Part shown: positions 8,899 to 16,756 of the stretch, in pieces | Layout of the letters: every line of letters begins with the position of its first letter | How positions within the stretch are numbered: position 1 is the stretch's first letter | Assembly (NCBI GenBank): GCA_001567485.1 | Contig: JZRA01000132.1 | Coordinates: 58,206-122,205 of the forward strand | From: Chloroflexi bacterium OLB13 | GTDB taxonomy: Bacteria > Chloroflexota > Anaerolineae > Aggregatilineales > Phototrophicaceae | Length of the DNA stretch: 64,000 bases | Direction: 5' to 3' | The notes under the pieces: model-generated | Told to the model about the DNA's origin: nothing | What the model saw: the letters and a program-made list of their open reading frames with translations, nothing else | The model's database searches: none | Program-made: the position numbers and the translations under genes

Positions 8899-9012
8899 GT
8901 CGGGAGGGCTTGCGCCTCTAGAACCACCCGGTTCCGCCGCGAGGCGTGACCCACCCATCGTGCGGAAACGCACGACCACTCAGCCCCGGCTCCGGCCGGG
9001 GCTGTCGTTTTC
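8899..9012 (+). ncRNA. Candidate structured small RNA with intrinsic terminator
   Basis: An extended -10 (TGTTAGACT, 8890-8898) precedes a run of perfect or near-perfect stems. P1 is GGGAGGG/CCCACCC (8902-8908 with 8950-8956, one A-A mismatch). Inside it are CGCCTC/GAGGCG (8913-8918, 8941-8946) and GAACC/GGTTC with an ACCC loop (8921-8934). Next is TCGTGCG/CGCACGA closed by a GAAA loop (8958-8975). The last stem is CAGCCCCGGC/GCCGGGGCTG-like with a TCCG loop (8981-9004), followed by TCGTTTT. The order aptamer-like domain, GNRA hairpin, terminator suggests a standalone RNA of about 105 bases or a leader. It does not contain the conserved cores of 4.5S/SRP RNA, RNase P RNA or tmRNA. P1 begins very close to the predicted start, so the exact 5' end is uncertain. 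Confidence 0.5.
8981..9011 (+). terminator. Intrinsic terminator
   Basis: A 9-base-pair GC-rich stem (8981-8989 with 8996-9004), extendable by one C-G pair closing a UNCG-type loop, is followed by a T-rich tail at 9008-9011. It ends the candidate RNA and insulates pcrA. Confidence 0.7.
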
Positions 9013-9084
9013 CCCGGCGCGTGCGGCAGATGCCCGAACACAGCATGAGCGATTGTCCCGCGCGGCGGCCACCCCCGACTCTGC

Positions 9085-9093
9085 TGGTATAAT
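9085..9093 (+). promoter_or_regulatory. Extended -10 promoter of pcrA
   Basis: TGGTATAAT has a perfect -10 with the TGn extension; no -35 is seen at the right distance, as expected for extended -10 promoters. Transcription would start about 12 bases before the pcrA ATG, giving a very short leader without a clear ribosome site. Confidence 0.55.
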
Positions 9094-9111
9094 CCCGTCA
9101 GGCTCAACCGT

Positions 9112-11469
9112 ATGCGACAGGGACAACCAGTGTTTATCACCGACGGGCTAAACGAGGCGCAGCGCGCGGCGGTCACGGCAGGCACGGGGCCGGTGCTGGT
9201 GCTCGCCGGGCCGGGCAGCGGCAAGACTCGCGTGTTGACGCACCGCGTGGCGTATCTCATCAACGAAATGCGGGTGCCGCCGCCAGCGATGATGGCCGTC
9301 ACCTTCACCAACAAGGCTGCACAGGAGATGCGCGGGCGCGTCGAAGCGTTGATCGGGACGCGGCTCGGCGGCTTGCAGATCGGCACGTTTCACAGTATTT
9401 GCGCGCGCACCCTGCGCCGCGAGAGTGAACACACGCCGTACAGCGCCAACTACACCATCTTCGACACGGACGATCAATCCACGGCCATCACGCAAGCGCT
9501 GGCGGAACTCAACATCGACCCGAAGAAGTTCGTGCCACGGCAGGTGTTGGCGCGGATTTCCGGCGCGAAAAACGAGATGGTGATGCCGGCGGAGTATCCG
9601 GCAAGCGACTACGCCGGCGAGGTGATCCGTCGTGTTTATGAGCGTTATCAGGCGATTCTGCTTGATAACGACGCGATGGACTTCGACGACCTGCTGCTGC
9701 AAACTGTGATCCTGCTGCGCGATAACCACACCGTGCGCGAGAAGTATCAACGCTTCATCGATTTCGTGCTGGTCGACGAGTTTCAGGACACCAACAGCGC
9801 GCAGTATGCGCTTGTGCGGATGCTGGCGCGCCCGCAGGACAACGTGTTCGTCGTCGGCGACGAGGATCAGGGCATCTACGCCTTTCGCGGGGCGGACTAC
9901 CGCAACGTCAATCAGTTCCGGCGTGACTATCCTGACGCCAAGGTGGTGCTGCTGGAGCAGAACTACCGGTCGACGCAGAGCGTACTGGATGCGGCGCGCG
10001 GCGTGATCGACCGCAACCCGAACCGCACACACAAGGCGCTGTTCACCGATAAGGGTGCGGGCGAGCCGATCGAGCTGTTCGAAGCGTATAACGACGAGTT
10101 CGAGGCGCGCTGGGTGGTCGACAAGATCGACGAGCTGATCCGCGACAGCCACCGGCCCAGCGGGCGGCGTGAAAGCGGCGAACCTTACAACTACGGTGAC
10201 TTCGCGGTGATGTACCGCACCAACGCCTTCTCGCGCGTGCTGGAACAGGCGTTCCTTCAGGGCAGCATCCCGTTCCGGTTGGTCGGCGGTGTCTCGTTCT
10301 GGAAGCGCAAGGAGATCAAGGATCTCATGGCGTATCTGCGGATGCTCTATCACCCGCAGGACAAGCTGAGTTTTGCGCGGATCGTCAACGTCCCCAAACG
10401 CGGTATCGGTGACAAATCGCTGCGTGATTTCTACACGTGGGCCAGTAAGATGGGGCTGGGCGTGCTGGAGGCGCTCGAAAAGGCCGCCGCCGGGGAAGCA
10501 CCCGGTCTCAGCGGGCGGGTTGGCCGGCTGTTCGGTGATTTCGGCGCGATGGTATCGCGCTGGCGGCTGATCGCCGCGACCGGTGATTATGTGGGCTTGC
10601 TCGACGCGATCATCGGCGACACCGGCTACCGCTTCTATCTGCCGGAGATTAGCAAGGATCAGGACGATCAGCTCGAACGCGAGGAGAACATCGACCAACT
10701 GCGGCAGGTATTGGCGATGGCCGTGCAGAACGGCCGCGACATCACCAGCGTGTTCGAGGAGGAGGCGCTCTCAAGCGACATCGACGACTTGCAGGAGGGC
10801 AAGCAGGCCGTCACGCTGCTCACGCTGCACGCCGCGAAGGGGTTGGAGTTCCCGGTCGTGTTCATCGTCGGCTGTGAGGAAGGCGTGCTGCCGCATGCCC
10901 GTTCGCTCGACACCGCCGAACAATTGGCCGAGGAACGCCGCTTGTTCTACGTCGGAATCACGCGCACCGAGGAGCGTCTGCTGCTCAGCTATGCGTTCCG
11001 GCGCGCATTCGGCACGTCGCTCAGCGTGCCGAGCCGCTTCCTGTCCGACATCCCCACCGGGGTGATCCGCGGCCTGTCTACACGGGTGATGACGCGTTCA
11101 TACGACGAGTCGTACAGCCGCGCGACCCGCTGGGATCGGACGCCGCGCCTCGCAGATTCGCGCTCGGCTGGCCGGCAGATTTCAGCCAATACCAACACGC
11201 CGCTTGAGCAGTGGTTGCAGAAGCAGGAGCCGGCCGCCAAGCCAGACGCCGGCCGCTTCGGCGGCAGCATCCGCAGCAAGATCGTGCCGTTTCCCGGAGG
11301 CGCGGCGCGGTTCCCGGCCGGCTCGCGCGTGTATCATCCCCGGTTTGGCGCTGGAACGGTCATCGAGTCGTCGGGCACGGGTGAAAGTGAGAAGGCGACG
11401 GTTCAGTTCGACAATGCGCAGGTCGGGACGAAGGCGCTGGTCGCCGAATATCTCAAGCCGATCGAGTGA
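9112..11469 (+). CDS. pcrA: ATP-dependent DNA helicase PcrA/UvrD family
   Basis: A 785-residue superfamily 1A 3'-5' helicase for repair and replication restart. Motifs: Q motif LNEAQRAAV, Walker A AGPGSGKT (32-39), motif Ia TFTNKAAQEM, motif II DEFQDTN, motif III VGDEDQGIYAFRGAD, motif IV QNYRST, motif V LLTLHAAKGLEFPVVF and motif VI FYVGITRTEERL. The C-terminal tail GSRVYHPRFGAGTVIES is the Tudor-like element of PcrA/UvrD that contacts RNA polymerase. The ATG at 9112 fits the distance to the Q motif. Length is that of complete family members. It converges on the GH-A-like gene with a shared terminator between them. Confidence 0.95.
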   Translation: MRQGQPVFITDGLNEAQRAAVTAGTGPVLVLAGPGSGKTRVLTHRVAYLINEMRVPPPAMMAVTFTNKAAQEMRGRVEALIGTRLGGLQIGTFHSICARTLRRESEHTPYSANYTIFDTDDQSTAITQALAELNIDPKKFVPRQVLARISGAKNEMVMPAEYPASDYAGEVIRRVYERYQAILLDNDAMDFDDLLLQTVILLRDNHTVREKYQRFIDFVLVDEFQDTNSAQYALVRMLARPQDNVFVVGDEDQGIYAFRGADYRNVNQFRRDYPDAKVVLLEQNYRSTQSVLDAARGVIDRNPNRTHKALFTDKGAGEPIELFEAYNDEFEARWVVDKIDELIRDSHRPSGRRESGEPYNYGDFAVMYRTNAFSRVLEQAFLQGSIPFRLVGGVSFWKRKEIKDLMAYLRMLYHPQDKLSFARIVNVPKRGIGDKSLRDFYTWASKMGLGVLEALEKAAAGEAPGLSGRVGRLFGDFGAMVSRWRLIAATGDYVGLLDAIIGDTGYRFYLPEISKDQDDQLEREENIDQLRQVLAMAVQNGRDITSVFEEEALSSDIDDLQEGKQAVTLLTLHAAKGLEFPVVFIVGCEEGVLPHARSLDTAEQLAEERRLFYVGITRTEERLLLSYAFRRAFGTSLSVPSRFLSDIPTGVIRGLSTRVMTRSYDESYSRATRWDRTPRLADSRSAGRQISANTNTPLEQWLQKQEPAAKPDAGRFGGSIRSKIVPFPGGAARFPAGSRVYHPRFGAGTVIESSGTGESEKATVQFDNAQVGTKALVAEYLKPIE

Positions 11470-11501
11470 TCGCCTGACCTGAGTTCTCCATCAACGACGA
11501 A

Positions 11502-11528
11502 AACGCCCCGGCTCATCACCGGGGCGTT
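11502..11528. terminator. Bidirectional terminator between pcrA and the GH-A-like gene
   Basis: A perfect 10-base-pair stem AACGCCCCGG/CCGGGGCGTT with a 7-base loop sits between two convergent genes, with A-rich sequence on the left and T-containing sequence on the right, so it can serve both strands. Confidence 0.8.
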
Positions 11529-11554
11529 CGTGTTGCGATGGGTAGAGCCTTGCG

Positions 11555-12985
11555 CTAGCTGGCGCCCATCACCACGCCGAGCGTGGCGCATGCCGGGCAG
11601 CTTCCACCCGGACGGATGATCGCATAGCCGGCCTGTGGGTCGTTGGCGTCGTACTGCTGCGAGTTGACGTTCCACACGATCATCATACGGACGTAACCGA
11701 GCTGAGCCGATAGCGACGCGGCCTCCGCCAGCCAAGCAGCCTGCTCGGCGACCGTGTTGTCCGCGCCCCATGCGAAGTTCGGGGCGATCGGGCCGTAGCC
11801 TTCCGGCGTCACGTAGCCCAGCTCCGAGAAGCAGATCGGGCGGTTCGGGAAGTACGCGCGGGCGCGGCCGATGTTGCTGCCGAAATAGCGGGTGGGGAAG
11901 TTATCGCGCGGGTCGCCGGTGGTGGCGCTGGGCGACACGACGCCCTCGTTGTAGTGGAGGCCAACGCAGTCGATGTAGTTCGCTGCGCCAGCGGCCGCCA
12001 TCTGCTGGAAGAAGACGTCGTCGTTGCAAACGTGATAGGTGTCGGTCTGAACGCACCCCGCGCTGCCGGCGAACCCGGTCGGCGACGGCGCGGCGGTCAT
12101 CACCATCACGTTAGGATTGGCGGTCTTGATGGCATTGAACGACGCCGCCAGCAGTTTGGTGTATTCAGCGCCGTTGACGCGGCCAAGCGGCCATTCACGG
12201 TCGATGTTCGGCTCGTTCCAGACCTGAATGGCGTCCGGCCCAAGCGCAGCGACCTCGCCCATGTAGGCAGCGAACGCGTTGATGTAGCCGTCGTAGTCGC
12301 CCATTTCCTCGACCACGCCGACGATGCTCAACAGTACCTTGAAGCCGTTGGCCTTCGCTTCAGCGATGGCGCCGGCGGCCGAGCCTGTGCCCGAGCCGAG
12401 CGTCCAGCGGATCTGCTTCTTGGCCCACTTCATGCCGGCCTGCTTCATCGCGGCGACCGCGCCGCCGTCCAAGACGAAATAGTGGCCGCCCAGCTCGAAG
12501 TCACCCACTGCGCCCGCGCCCGCCACCGGTGCGGCGAGGTTGGGATTGGTGACCGCGTTCGGGTCGGTCACTGCGCCGATATCCTCTTTGTCGCAGATCA
12601 CAACCGCCTTGAGGTCGAAGCTGACGCGGACGCGCCATGTGCGGCCGTTCAGTGCGGTGATGTCGTAGACCCAACCGAAATACACCGGCTGATAATCGAA
12701 CTCCGCGACCTTTGAATTGCACGAGTCGATGCTGACCTTCCATTCGGTCTGCTCGAATGTCCATGCACGGACGTAGGTCAAGTCGGTATTGAACTCCGCT
12801 TCCAGCGCGTCACGCGCGGCGTCAAGGCCGCGGCGCACCGGATCAGCCACGGGGGCGGGGGTTGCCGTAGGGTCTTGCGCAAAGGTGGGCACGACCAGCA
12901 GCGGAAGCAGAACGGCGAGCATCAAGGCGCTCGCGATCAATCCGCGCATCGTGCGACGGTCAATTCGATGTGTAAGAACCTGCAT
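11555..12985 (-). CDS. Secreted glycoside-hydrolase-like protein (clan GH-A type)
   Basis: A 476-residue exported protein. A signal peptide (basic start, then LIASALMLAVLLPLLVVPTFAQ) is followed by a short PTATPAP linker. Residues about 60-150 form a beta-rich domain with a Cys pair. The C-terminal 300 residues have features of a TIM-barrel clan GH-A hydrolase: IQVWNEPN carries the acid/base Glu after Asn, and PICFSELGY could carry the nucleophile Glu. The ATG at 12985 has GAGGA about 9 bases upstream. A role in extracellular polysaccharide breakdown is inferred; family number and substrate cannot be assigned. Confidence 0.78.
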   Translation of the reverse strand: MQVLTHRIDRRTMRGLIASALMLAVLLPLLVVPTFAQDPTATPAPVADPVRRGLDAARDALEAEFNTDLTYVRAWTFEQTEWKVSIDSCNSKVAEFDYQPVYFGWVYDITALNGRTWRVRVSFDLKAVVICDKEDIGAVTDPNAVTNPNLAAPVAGAGAVGDFELGGHYFVLDGGAVAAMKQAGMKWAKKQIRWTLGSGTGSAAGAIAEAKANGFKVLLSIVGVVEEMGDYDGYINAFAAYMGEVAALGPDAIQVWNEPNIDREWPLGRVNGAEYTKLLAASFNAIKTANPNVMVMTAAPSPTGFAGSAGCVQTDTYHVCNDDVFFQQMAAAGAANYIDCVGLHYNEGVVSPSATTGDPRDNFPTRYFGSNIGRARAYFPNRPICFSELGYVTPEGYGPIAPNFAWGADNTVAEQAAWLAEAASLSAQLGYVRMMIVWNVNSQQYDANDPQAGYAIIRPGGSCPACATLGVVMGAS

Positions 12986-13144
12986 TGCGATTCATCCTCG
13001 CATACTGCCGACGACACTGCCGTGCCGCCTCAATGCGGTTAAACGGCAATCTGACCGCATAGCGTACATGATCGTGCGGATTTTGCCAGCGTGCGTCTTG
13101 TTTGCGTAGTCTAATCGGCGGTCGTGGGCGTTGAGAAAAATGGT

Positions 13145-13173
13145 TTGCCCCAATGTTAGAACTATGATACATT
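13145..13173 (+). promoter_or_regulatory. Promoter of the response-regulator gene
   Basis: -35 TTGCCC (13145-13150), 17-base spacer and -10 TACATT (13168-13173) with a TGA extension (TGn). Leader about 50 bases. Confidence 0.5.
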
Positions 13174-13228
13174 CCGCAGGAAGTGTTCGCGTGGGGGTTG
13201 GACTCACGTAACCTTCAGCGAGGAGACG

Positions 13229-13915
13229 ATGTCTGATACCGTCTTGATCGTTGACGATGACGAAACAACGCTGCGTGTGCTCGAACTGCTGTTGGCGCGC
13301 GCGGGATATGAGGTTGTGCGCGCCGGCTCTGCGGAGGACGGACTGCGCAAGGCGTATCGCTTCCAGCCGGATATCGTACTGCTCGACGTGAATATGCCGC
13401 AGATGGACGGGTGGGAGATGTGCCACCGTCTGCGCGAGATGTCGGACGTTCCGATTCTGTTCCTAGCCGCGTCCGCAAGCTCGGAGGACGTGGTGCGCGG
13501 GCTTGAACTTGGAGCCGACGACTTTATCGCGAAGCCGTTCGATCCGCAGGAGCTGCTCGCGCGTATCAAGGCGCATTTGCGGCGCGCCCCGCGCAGTGCC
13601 CCGTCGGAAGAGCTGGCGTTCGATGACGGCGATTTCCGTGTGAACTTCCTCAATCGCGAGGTCTACGTGCGCGATCAGCTTTGCCATCTCACGCCGAAGG
13701 AATTCAATCTGCTCGGCATCCTTGTGCGCAACGCGGGCCGTGTCGTCGCGCGGGAAGATCTCGTGCGTCAAGCATGGGGCGAAGAGTATGGCGACGCGAT
13801 CGACAGCCTCAAGCTGTACATTCATTACCTGCGTCGGAAACTAGAGATCGACCCCAATCACCCCAGCTATATTGTGACCTCGCGCGGGGTAGGATACCGG
13901 TTTATGACGCGCTGA
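13229..13915 (+). CDS. OmpR/PhoB-family response regulator (orphan)
   Basis: A 228-residue two-domain regulator. The receiver (about 1-120) has the acidic pair DDD near residue 9-11, phosphoacceptor Asp in IVLLDVNMPQMDG, a switch Ser in FLAAS and Lys in AKPFDP. The C-terminal winged helix (about 130-228) has LTPKEFNLLGILVRNAGRVV and a typical end, TSRGVGYRFM. AGGAGA precedes the ATG. No histidine kinase lies near it, so its partner is encoded elsewhere. The next gene, a very acidic small protein, has a promoter of its own. Confidence 0.93.
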   Translation: MSDTVLIVDDDETTLRVLELLLARAGYEVVRAGSAEDGLRKAYRFQPDIVLLDVNMPQMDGWEMCHRLREMSDVPILFLAASASSEDVVRGLELGADDFIAKPFDPQELLARIKAHLRRAPRSAPSEELAFDDGDFRVNFLNREVYVRDQLCHLTPKEFNLLGILVRNAGRVVAREDLVRQAWGEEYGDAIDSLKLYIHYLRRKLEIDPNHPSYIVTSRGVGYRFMTR

Positions 13916-13931
13916 CGCGGAAATTTGATAC

Positions 13932-13958
13932 TTGCATGTCCAAAGTTCATGTTATACT
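13932..13958 (+). promoter_or_regulatory. Putative promoter of the acidic small protein gene
   Basis: -35 TTGCAT (13932-13937) and -10 TATACT (13953-13958), spacer 15 (short). Lies just after the regulator gene stop. Confidence 0.4.
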
Positions 13959-14004
13959 GCCGCGTGTTACGCGGCCAGAGCGGCGTCTGCCCGGAGAGAC
14001 ACCC

Positions 14005-14175
14005 ATGCGCGCACTCGACGACATCCTCCTTCGCGGCCCACGCGATTTCGACGACGAGGACATCGACGACGAAGGCTATGACCTCGACGAAGAGGAAGAC
14101 TACTACGACGACGATGACGAATTCGACGACGAAGACGAACTCGATGATCTGTACGAAGACGACGACGACTACTAA
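14005..14175 (+). CDS. Very acidic 56-residue protein
   Basis: A small open frame with ATG at 14005, GGAGAG about 9 bases before it and a promoter-like sequence further upstream. After a short start MRALDDILLRGPR the protein is almost only Asp, Glu, Tyr, Phe and Leu: 33 of 56 residues are acidic (24 Asp, 9 Glu), with aromatic residues at intervals. No domain is recognised. Such a chain would be unfolded or bind basic partners or cations; resemblance to acidic tails of RNA polymerase delta or to DNA mimics is only in composition. Low complexity could hide a chance frame, but start, ribosome site and promoter fit. Confidence 0.6.
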   Translation: MRALDDILLRGPRDFDDEDIDDEGYDLDEEEDYYDDDDEFDDEDELDDLYEDDDDY

Positions 14176-14184
14176 GCGTATCGG

Positions 14185-15339
14185 CTAATCGTACCACCCC
14201 GACAATTCGCCTGACGCGGGCAGCAGCGTCCAGCGCCGGCCCGTCTCCACGTCGGCAATCGAAATCACGGCATTCGGCACGGCCTGCGCGGTCGTCATCG
14301 CGAGGCTTTTTCCGTCTGGTGACCAGACCACCGACGACGTGAAGGGTTCACTGCCGGCGATCTCCAGATCCACGCACAGGTCGCTGACCGCGTGCGCTGC
14401 GCGATCGGCGATGTGCAGCCGGTTCATGCCGGTCTGCGGGTCGAACACGGTAAATGCGAGGCGCGCCCCATCCGGCGACCAGCGGACGCTGCGCGCTTTC
14501 TGGTACGGCTCGAACACGAACACGTCGCTTCGCGCGCCGGAGGCCGTGTCCATCAGGGTTAGTCGTTCAACCCCGCCTTCTCGATACGAGATCGCGAGCG
14601 TGCTGGAGTCCGGCGTCCACTGCGCCCGCGACACATCGGCGCTCGCCGGGAGGCCGACCAGCGTCTGGCCGGATGCGGCGTCGATCAGCGCACGCTCGCT
14701 GCTGCGGACGGCCACCGTCCGTGAACCGTCCGGAGACCGCGTCAGCGCATCCTGTACGGCGGCGGTTTCGGGCTGCGCGCCGGCGTCGAACGGACGCACC
14801 ACGACCCACCGCTGCTCCTCGGACGCAAGCCCCTCGACAAACAGGAAGCGCTCGGAATCGAGCCACTGCACAGTCGGGATATCGCCCGTAGACGTGAATA
14901 ACGACCCCATCGGGAATGACGCACGCCACGGGATTCGCACGGCGATGCGCGGTACGGTCTCCGTCGTGACGATACGGATCTCTTGAACGGAGTAGCGGAC
15001 ATCGCTGCTGGTTACGGCTGTGATGACGCCGTTCGGGACGGCGATCAGCTGCCCGTCGGGCGAAACCGACGCGCCTCGCAAGAAGTTCCCCCCAGCGAAC
15101 GCCAGCACATAGGTCGTTGGTACACCTTCACGGTAAGCGCGGACAGCATCGTCGGCGACCGTCACCAGCATACCGGGAAACGGCGCGTCCGGCGCTTCGA
15201 CCGGCAGGCCGAGGCAGCGCTGTGTCACCGGCCAAGCGTCCTGAGCCGAATCGGACGGCCGGGCGGAGACGGTGAAAGTCAGGGCGATTACCGCTGGAAA
15301 TATGAAAATGAGATAGAACGATTTGACAAGCCAATTCAT
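14185..15339 (-). CDS. Exported beta-propeller (TolB/WD40-like) protein
   Basis: A 384-residue protein with an N-terminal signal or anchor (LVKSFYLIFIFPAVIALTFTV). The rest carries repeats of the PD40 type: VSPDGQLIAVPNG, WTPDSSTLAISYREGG, WSPDGARLAFTVFDPQTG and WSPDGKSLAMTTAQ, each a propeller blade. These proteins bind partners or ligands outside the membrane; no catalytic motif is seen. The ATG at 15339 is chosen because it directly precedes the signal peptide; the frame continues upstream into the liv promoter region without coding character. It diverges from livK and converges on the acidic small gene. Confidence 0.8.
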   Translation of the reverse strand: MNWLVKSFYLIFIFPAVIALTFTVSARPSDSAQDAWPVTQRCLGLPVEAPDAPFPGMLVTVADDAVRAYREGVPTTYVLAFAGGNFLRGASVSPDGQLIAVPNGVITAVTSSDVRYSVQEIRIVTTETVPRIAVRIPWRASFPMGSLFTSTGDIPTVQWLDSERFLFVEGLASEEQRWVVVRPFDAGAQPETAAVQDALTRSPDGSRTVAVRSSERALIDAASGQTLVGLPASADVSRAQWTPDSSTLAISYREGGVERLTLMDTASGARSDVFVFEPYQKARSVRWSPDGARLAFTVFDPQTGMNRLHIADRAAHAVSDLCVDLEIAGSEPFTSSVVWSPDGKSLAMTTAQAVPNAVISIADVETGRRWTLLPASGELSGWYD

Positions 15340-15350
15340 CACGGTACACT
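15323..15350 (+). promoter_or_regulatory. Promoter of the liv operon
   Basis: Perfect -35 TTGACA (15323-15328), 16-base spacer, -10 TACACT (15345-15350). Leader about 50 bases to the livK ATG. It overlaps the start of the divergent propeller gene, so the two could interfere. Confidence 0.65.
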
Positions 15351-15405
15351 CATCAGCGCCTTGATTAGGCAACGGTACACCAAACAGAGCAAGGAGTTTA
15401 CCCCT

Positions 15406-16617
15406 ATGGTACGGAATACAACCCGCAATTTTCTCGTTGTAATGGCCGTTCTGGCGCTGCTGATTGTTCCAGCAATGGCACAGGACGAAGGCACGGTTGT
15501 CGTTGAGGCCGGCGATCCGGTCGTCATCGGCGTCGCAGCCGTGATCAGCGGCGAAGGTCTTGCCCCGTTGGGTGAGGACATCGTGCGTGGTGTCGAGCTT
15601 GCGCTGGACGAGCGCGGAACCGTTACGGTTGGCGACGTCGAGTTTGAAGTCACGATCGACGTTCAGGATGACCTGTGCTCGGCAGAAGGTGGGCAAGCGG
15701 TCGCCAACTACTACGTTTCCAATCCGCAGATCGTTGGCATCGTCGGCCCGACGTGCTCAAGCGCGTGCCGTGGCGCCGGCCCGATCCTCGACTCGGCCGG
15801 TTACATCATGATCAGCGCGAGCTGCACCAACCCCGCGCTGGCCGCCGACTTCGTCAGCTTCAACCGGACGGCTCCGAATGATGACGCGCAGGGTGTCGAA
15901 GATGCGATCTTTATCTACGATTATCTCGGCATCACCAAGCTGGCGACCATCCATGATGGCAGCCCGTACGGTGAAGGTTTGGTCACCAACGTCGCCGCTG
16001 CGTTCGAAGAATTGGGCGGCGAAGTTGTCGCGCAGGACGCCGTCACGGTGGGCGATACGGACTTCCGCAGCACGCTGAACACCATCGCCGCGGCAGGGCC
16101 GGAACTGATCTTCTTCGGCGGGTTCCCGGCTGAAGCGGCCCGTTTGGCCGAACAGCGCGCGGACGCAGGCCTGAGCGAAGTCCCGTTCATGGGCGCGGAT
16201 GGCCTCTATTCACCGGAACTGATCAACCTCGGCGGCGCGGCGGTTGAGGGTGTGTACATGTCCACCCCTGCTCCGGCCGTCAGCGACGCGCTGAGCGAGT
16301 TCGTGGCGGCTTATGAAGAGAAGTATGGCTTTGCGCCGACCGCCGCGTTCCACAGCTACAGCCACGACGCGGTTCTGATGTACCTTGACGCGATCGAGGC
16401 CGTGGGCGAGATCGACGCCGATGGCAATCTGGTGATCGACCGTGCGGCGCTGGCGGAATACATCGCCAACTATGGCGCGGAAGAGCCGGTTGTTGGCTTG
16501 TCGGGCCTGCTGAGCTGCAATGGCGACGGCGAGTGCGCACAGGGCGGTATCGGCTTCTTCCAAGTTCAGGACGGCGAGATCGTGCGTCTTGAGACCATGA
16601 GCATGGAACTGGAGTAA
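15406..16617 (+). CDS. livK: Branched-chain amino-acid ABC transporter, substrate-binding protein
   Basis: A 403-residue periplasmic-type binding protein of the Leu/Ile/Val (type I) class. A signal peptide (LVVMAVLALLIVPAMAQ) is followed by VIGVAAVISGEGLAPLGEDIVRG, the usual first lobe, then VGIVGPTCSSAC and FNRTAPNDDAQG, regions that line the ligand cleft. It has Cys residues likely to form disulfides. AAGGAG lies 10 bases before the ATG. It is the first gene of a complete liv operon. Amino-acid specificity is inferred from operon type; related systems also take urea or amides. Confidence 0.92.
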   Translation: MVRNTTRNFLVVMAVLALLIVPAMAQDEGTVVVEAGDPVVIGVAAVISGEGLAPLGEDIVRGVELALDERGTVTVGDVEFEVTIDVQDDLCSAEGGQAVANYYVSNPQIVGIVGPTCSSACRGAGPILDSAGYIMISASCTNPALAADFVSFNRTAPNDDAQGVEDAIFIYDYLGITKLATIHDGSPYGEGLVTNVAAAFEELGGEVVAQDAVTVGDTDFRSTLNTIAAAGPELIFFGGFPAEAARLAEQRADAGLSEVPFMGADGLYSPELINLGGAAVEGVYMSTPAPAVSDALSEFVAAYEEKYGFAPTAAFHSYSHDAVLMYLDAIEAVGEIDADGNLVIDRAALAEYIANYGAEEPVVGLSGLLSCNGDGECAQGGIGFFQVQDGEIVRLETMSMELE

Positions 16618-16654
16618 CGCCGGCAGCATTTGCCGCGTGGTGGTAACACACGTC

Positions 16655-16672
16655 GGCGCAGTGATCTGCGCC
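16655..16672 (+). promoter_or_regulatory. Intercistronic hairpin after livK
   Basis: A perfect 7-base-pair stem GGCGCAG/CTGCGCC with TGAT loop, about 40 bases after the livK stop and lacking a T-tract. Such stems commonly protect binding-protein mRNA and lower expression of the downstream permease genes. Confidence 0.5.
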
Positions 16673-16679
16673 CCGATTG

Positions 16680-16708
16680 TTGTGAGACAAAGGGCGACGC
16701 GTTATAAC
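16680..16708 (+). promoter_or_regulatory. Putative internal promoter for livHMGF
   Basis: -35 TTGTGA (16680-16685), 17-base spacer, -10 TATAAC (16703-16708), placed after the livK hairpin and about 45 bases before livH. Confidence 0.45.
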
Positions 16709-16756
16709 TATCGCGGTTCAAGGGCGGCCGCGCCTTCACATAAGGGCATCTCCAAC

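Larger units (their letters stand above)
8711..9111. other. Longest gene-free interval: divergent promoters plus candidate small RNA
   Basis: The 401 bases between the dsbA-like gene and pcrA hold, in order, a minus-strand promoter (8781-8810), AACGTT-containing motifs (8806-8815 and 8843-8850), a plus-strand extended -10, a chain of hairpins ending in a terminator, and an extended -10 for pcrA. The short frames here have no coding character. Confidence 0.6.

Noticed and set aside
12986..13228. 243-base gap between the GH-A-like gene and the response regulator
   Set aside because: Apart from the regulator promoter I find only weak minus-strand promoter-like sequences and no gene or strong hairpin.
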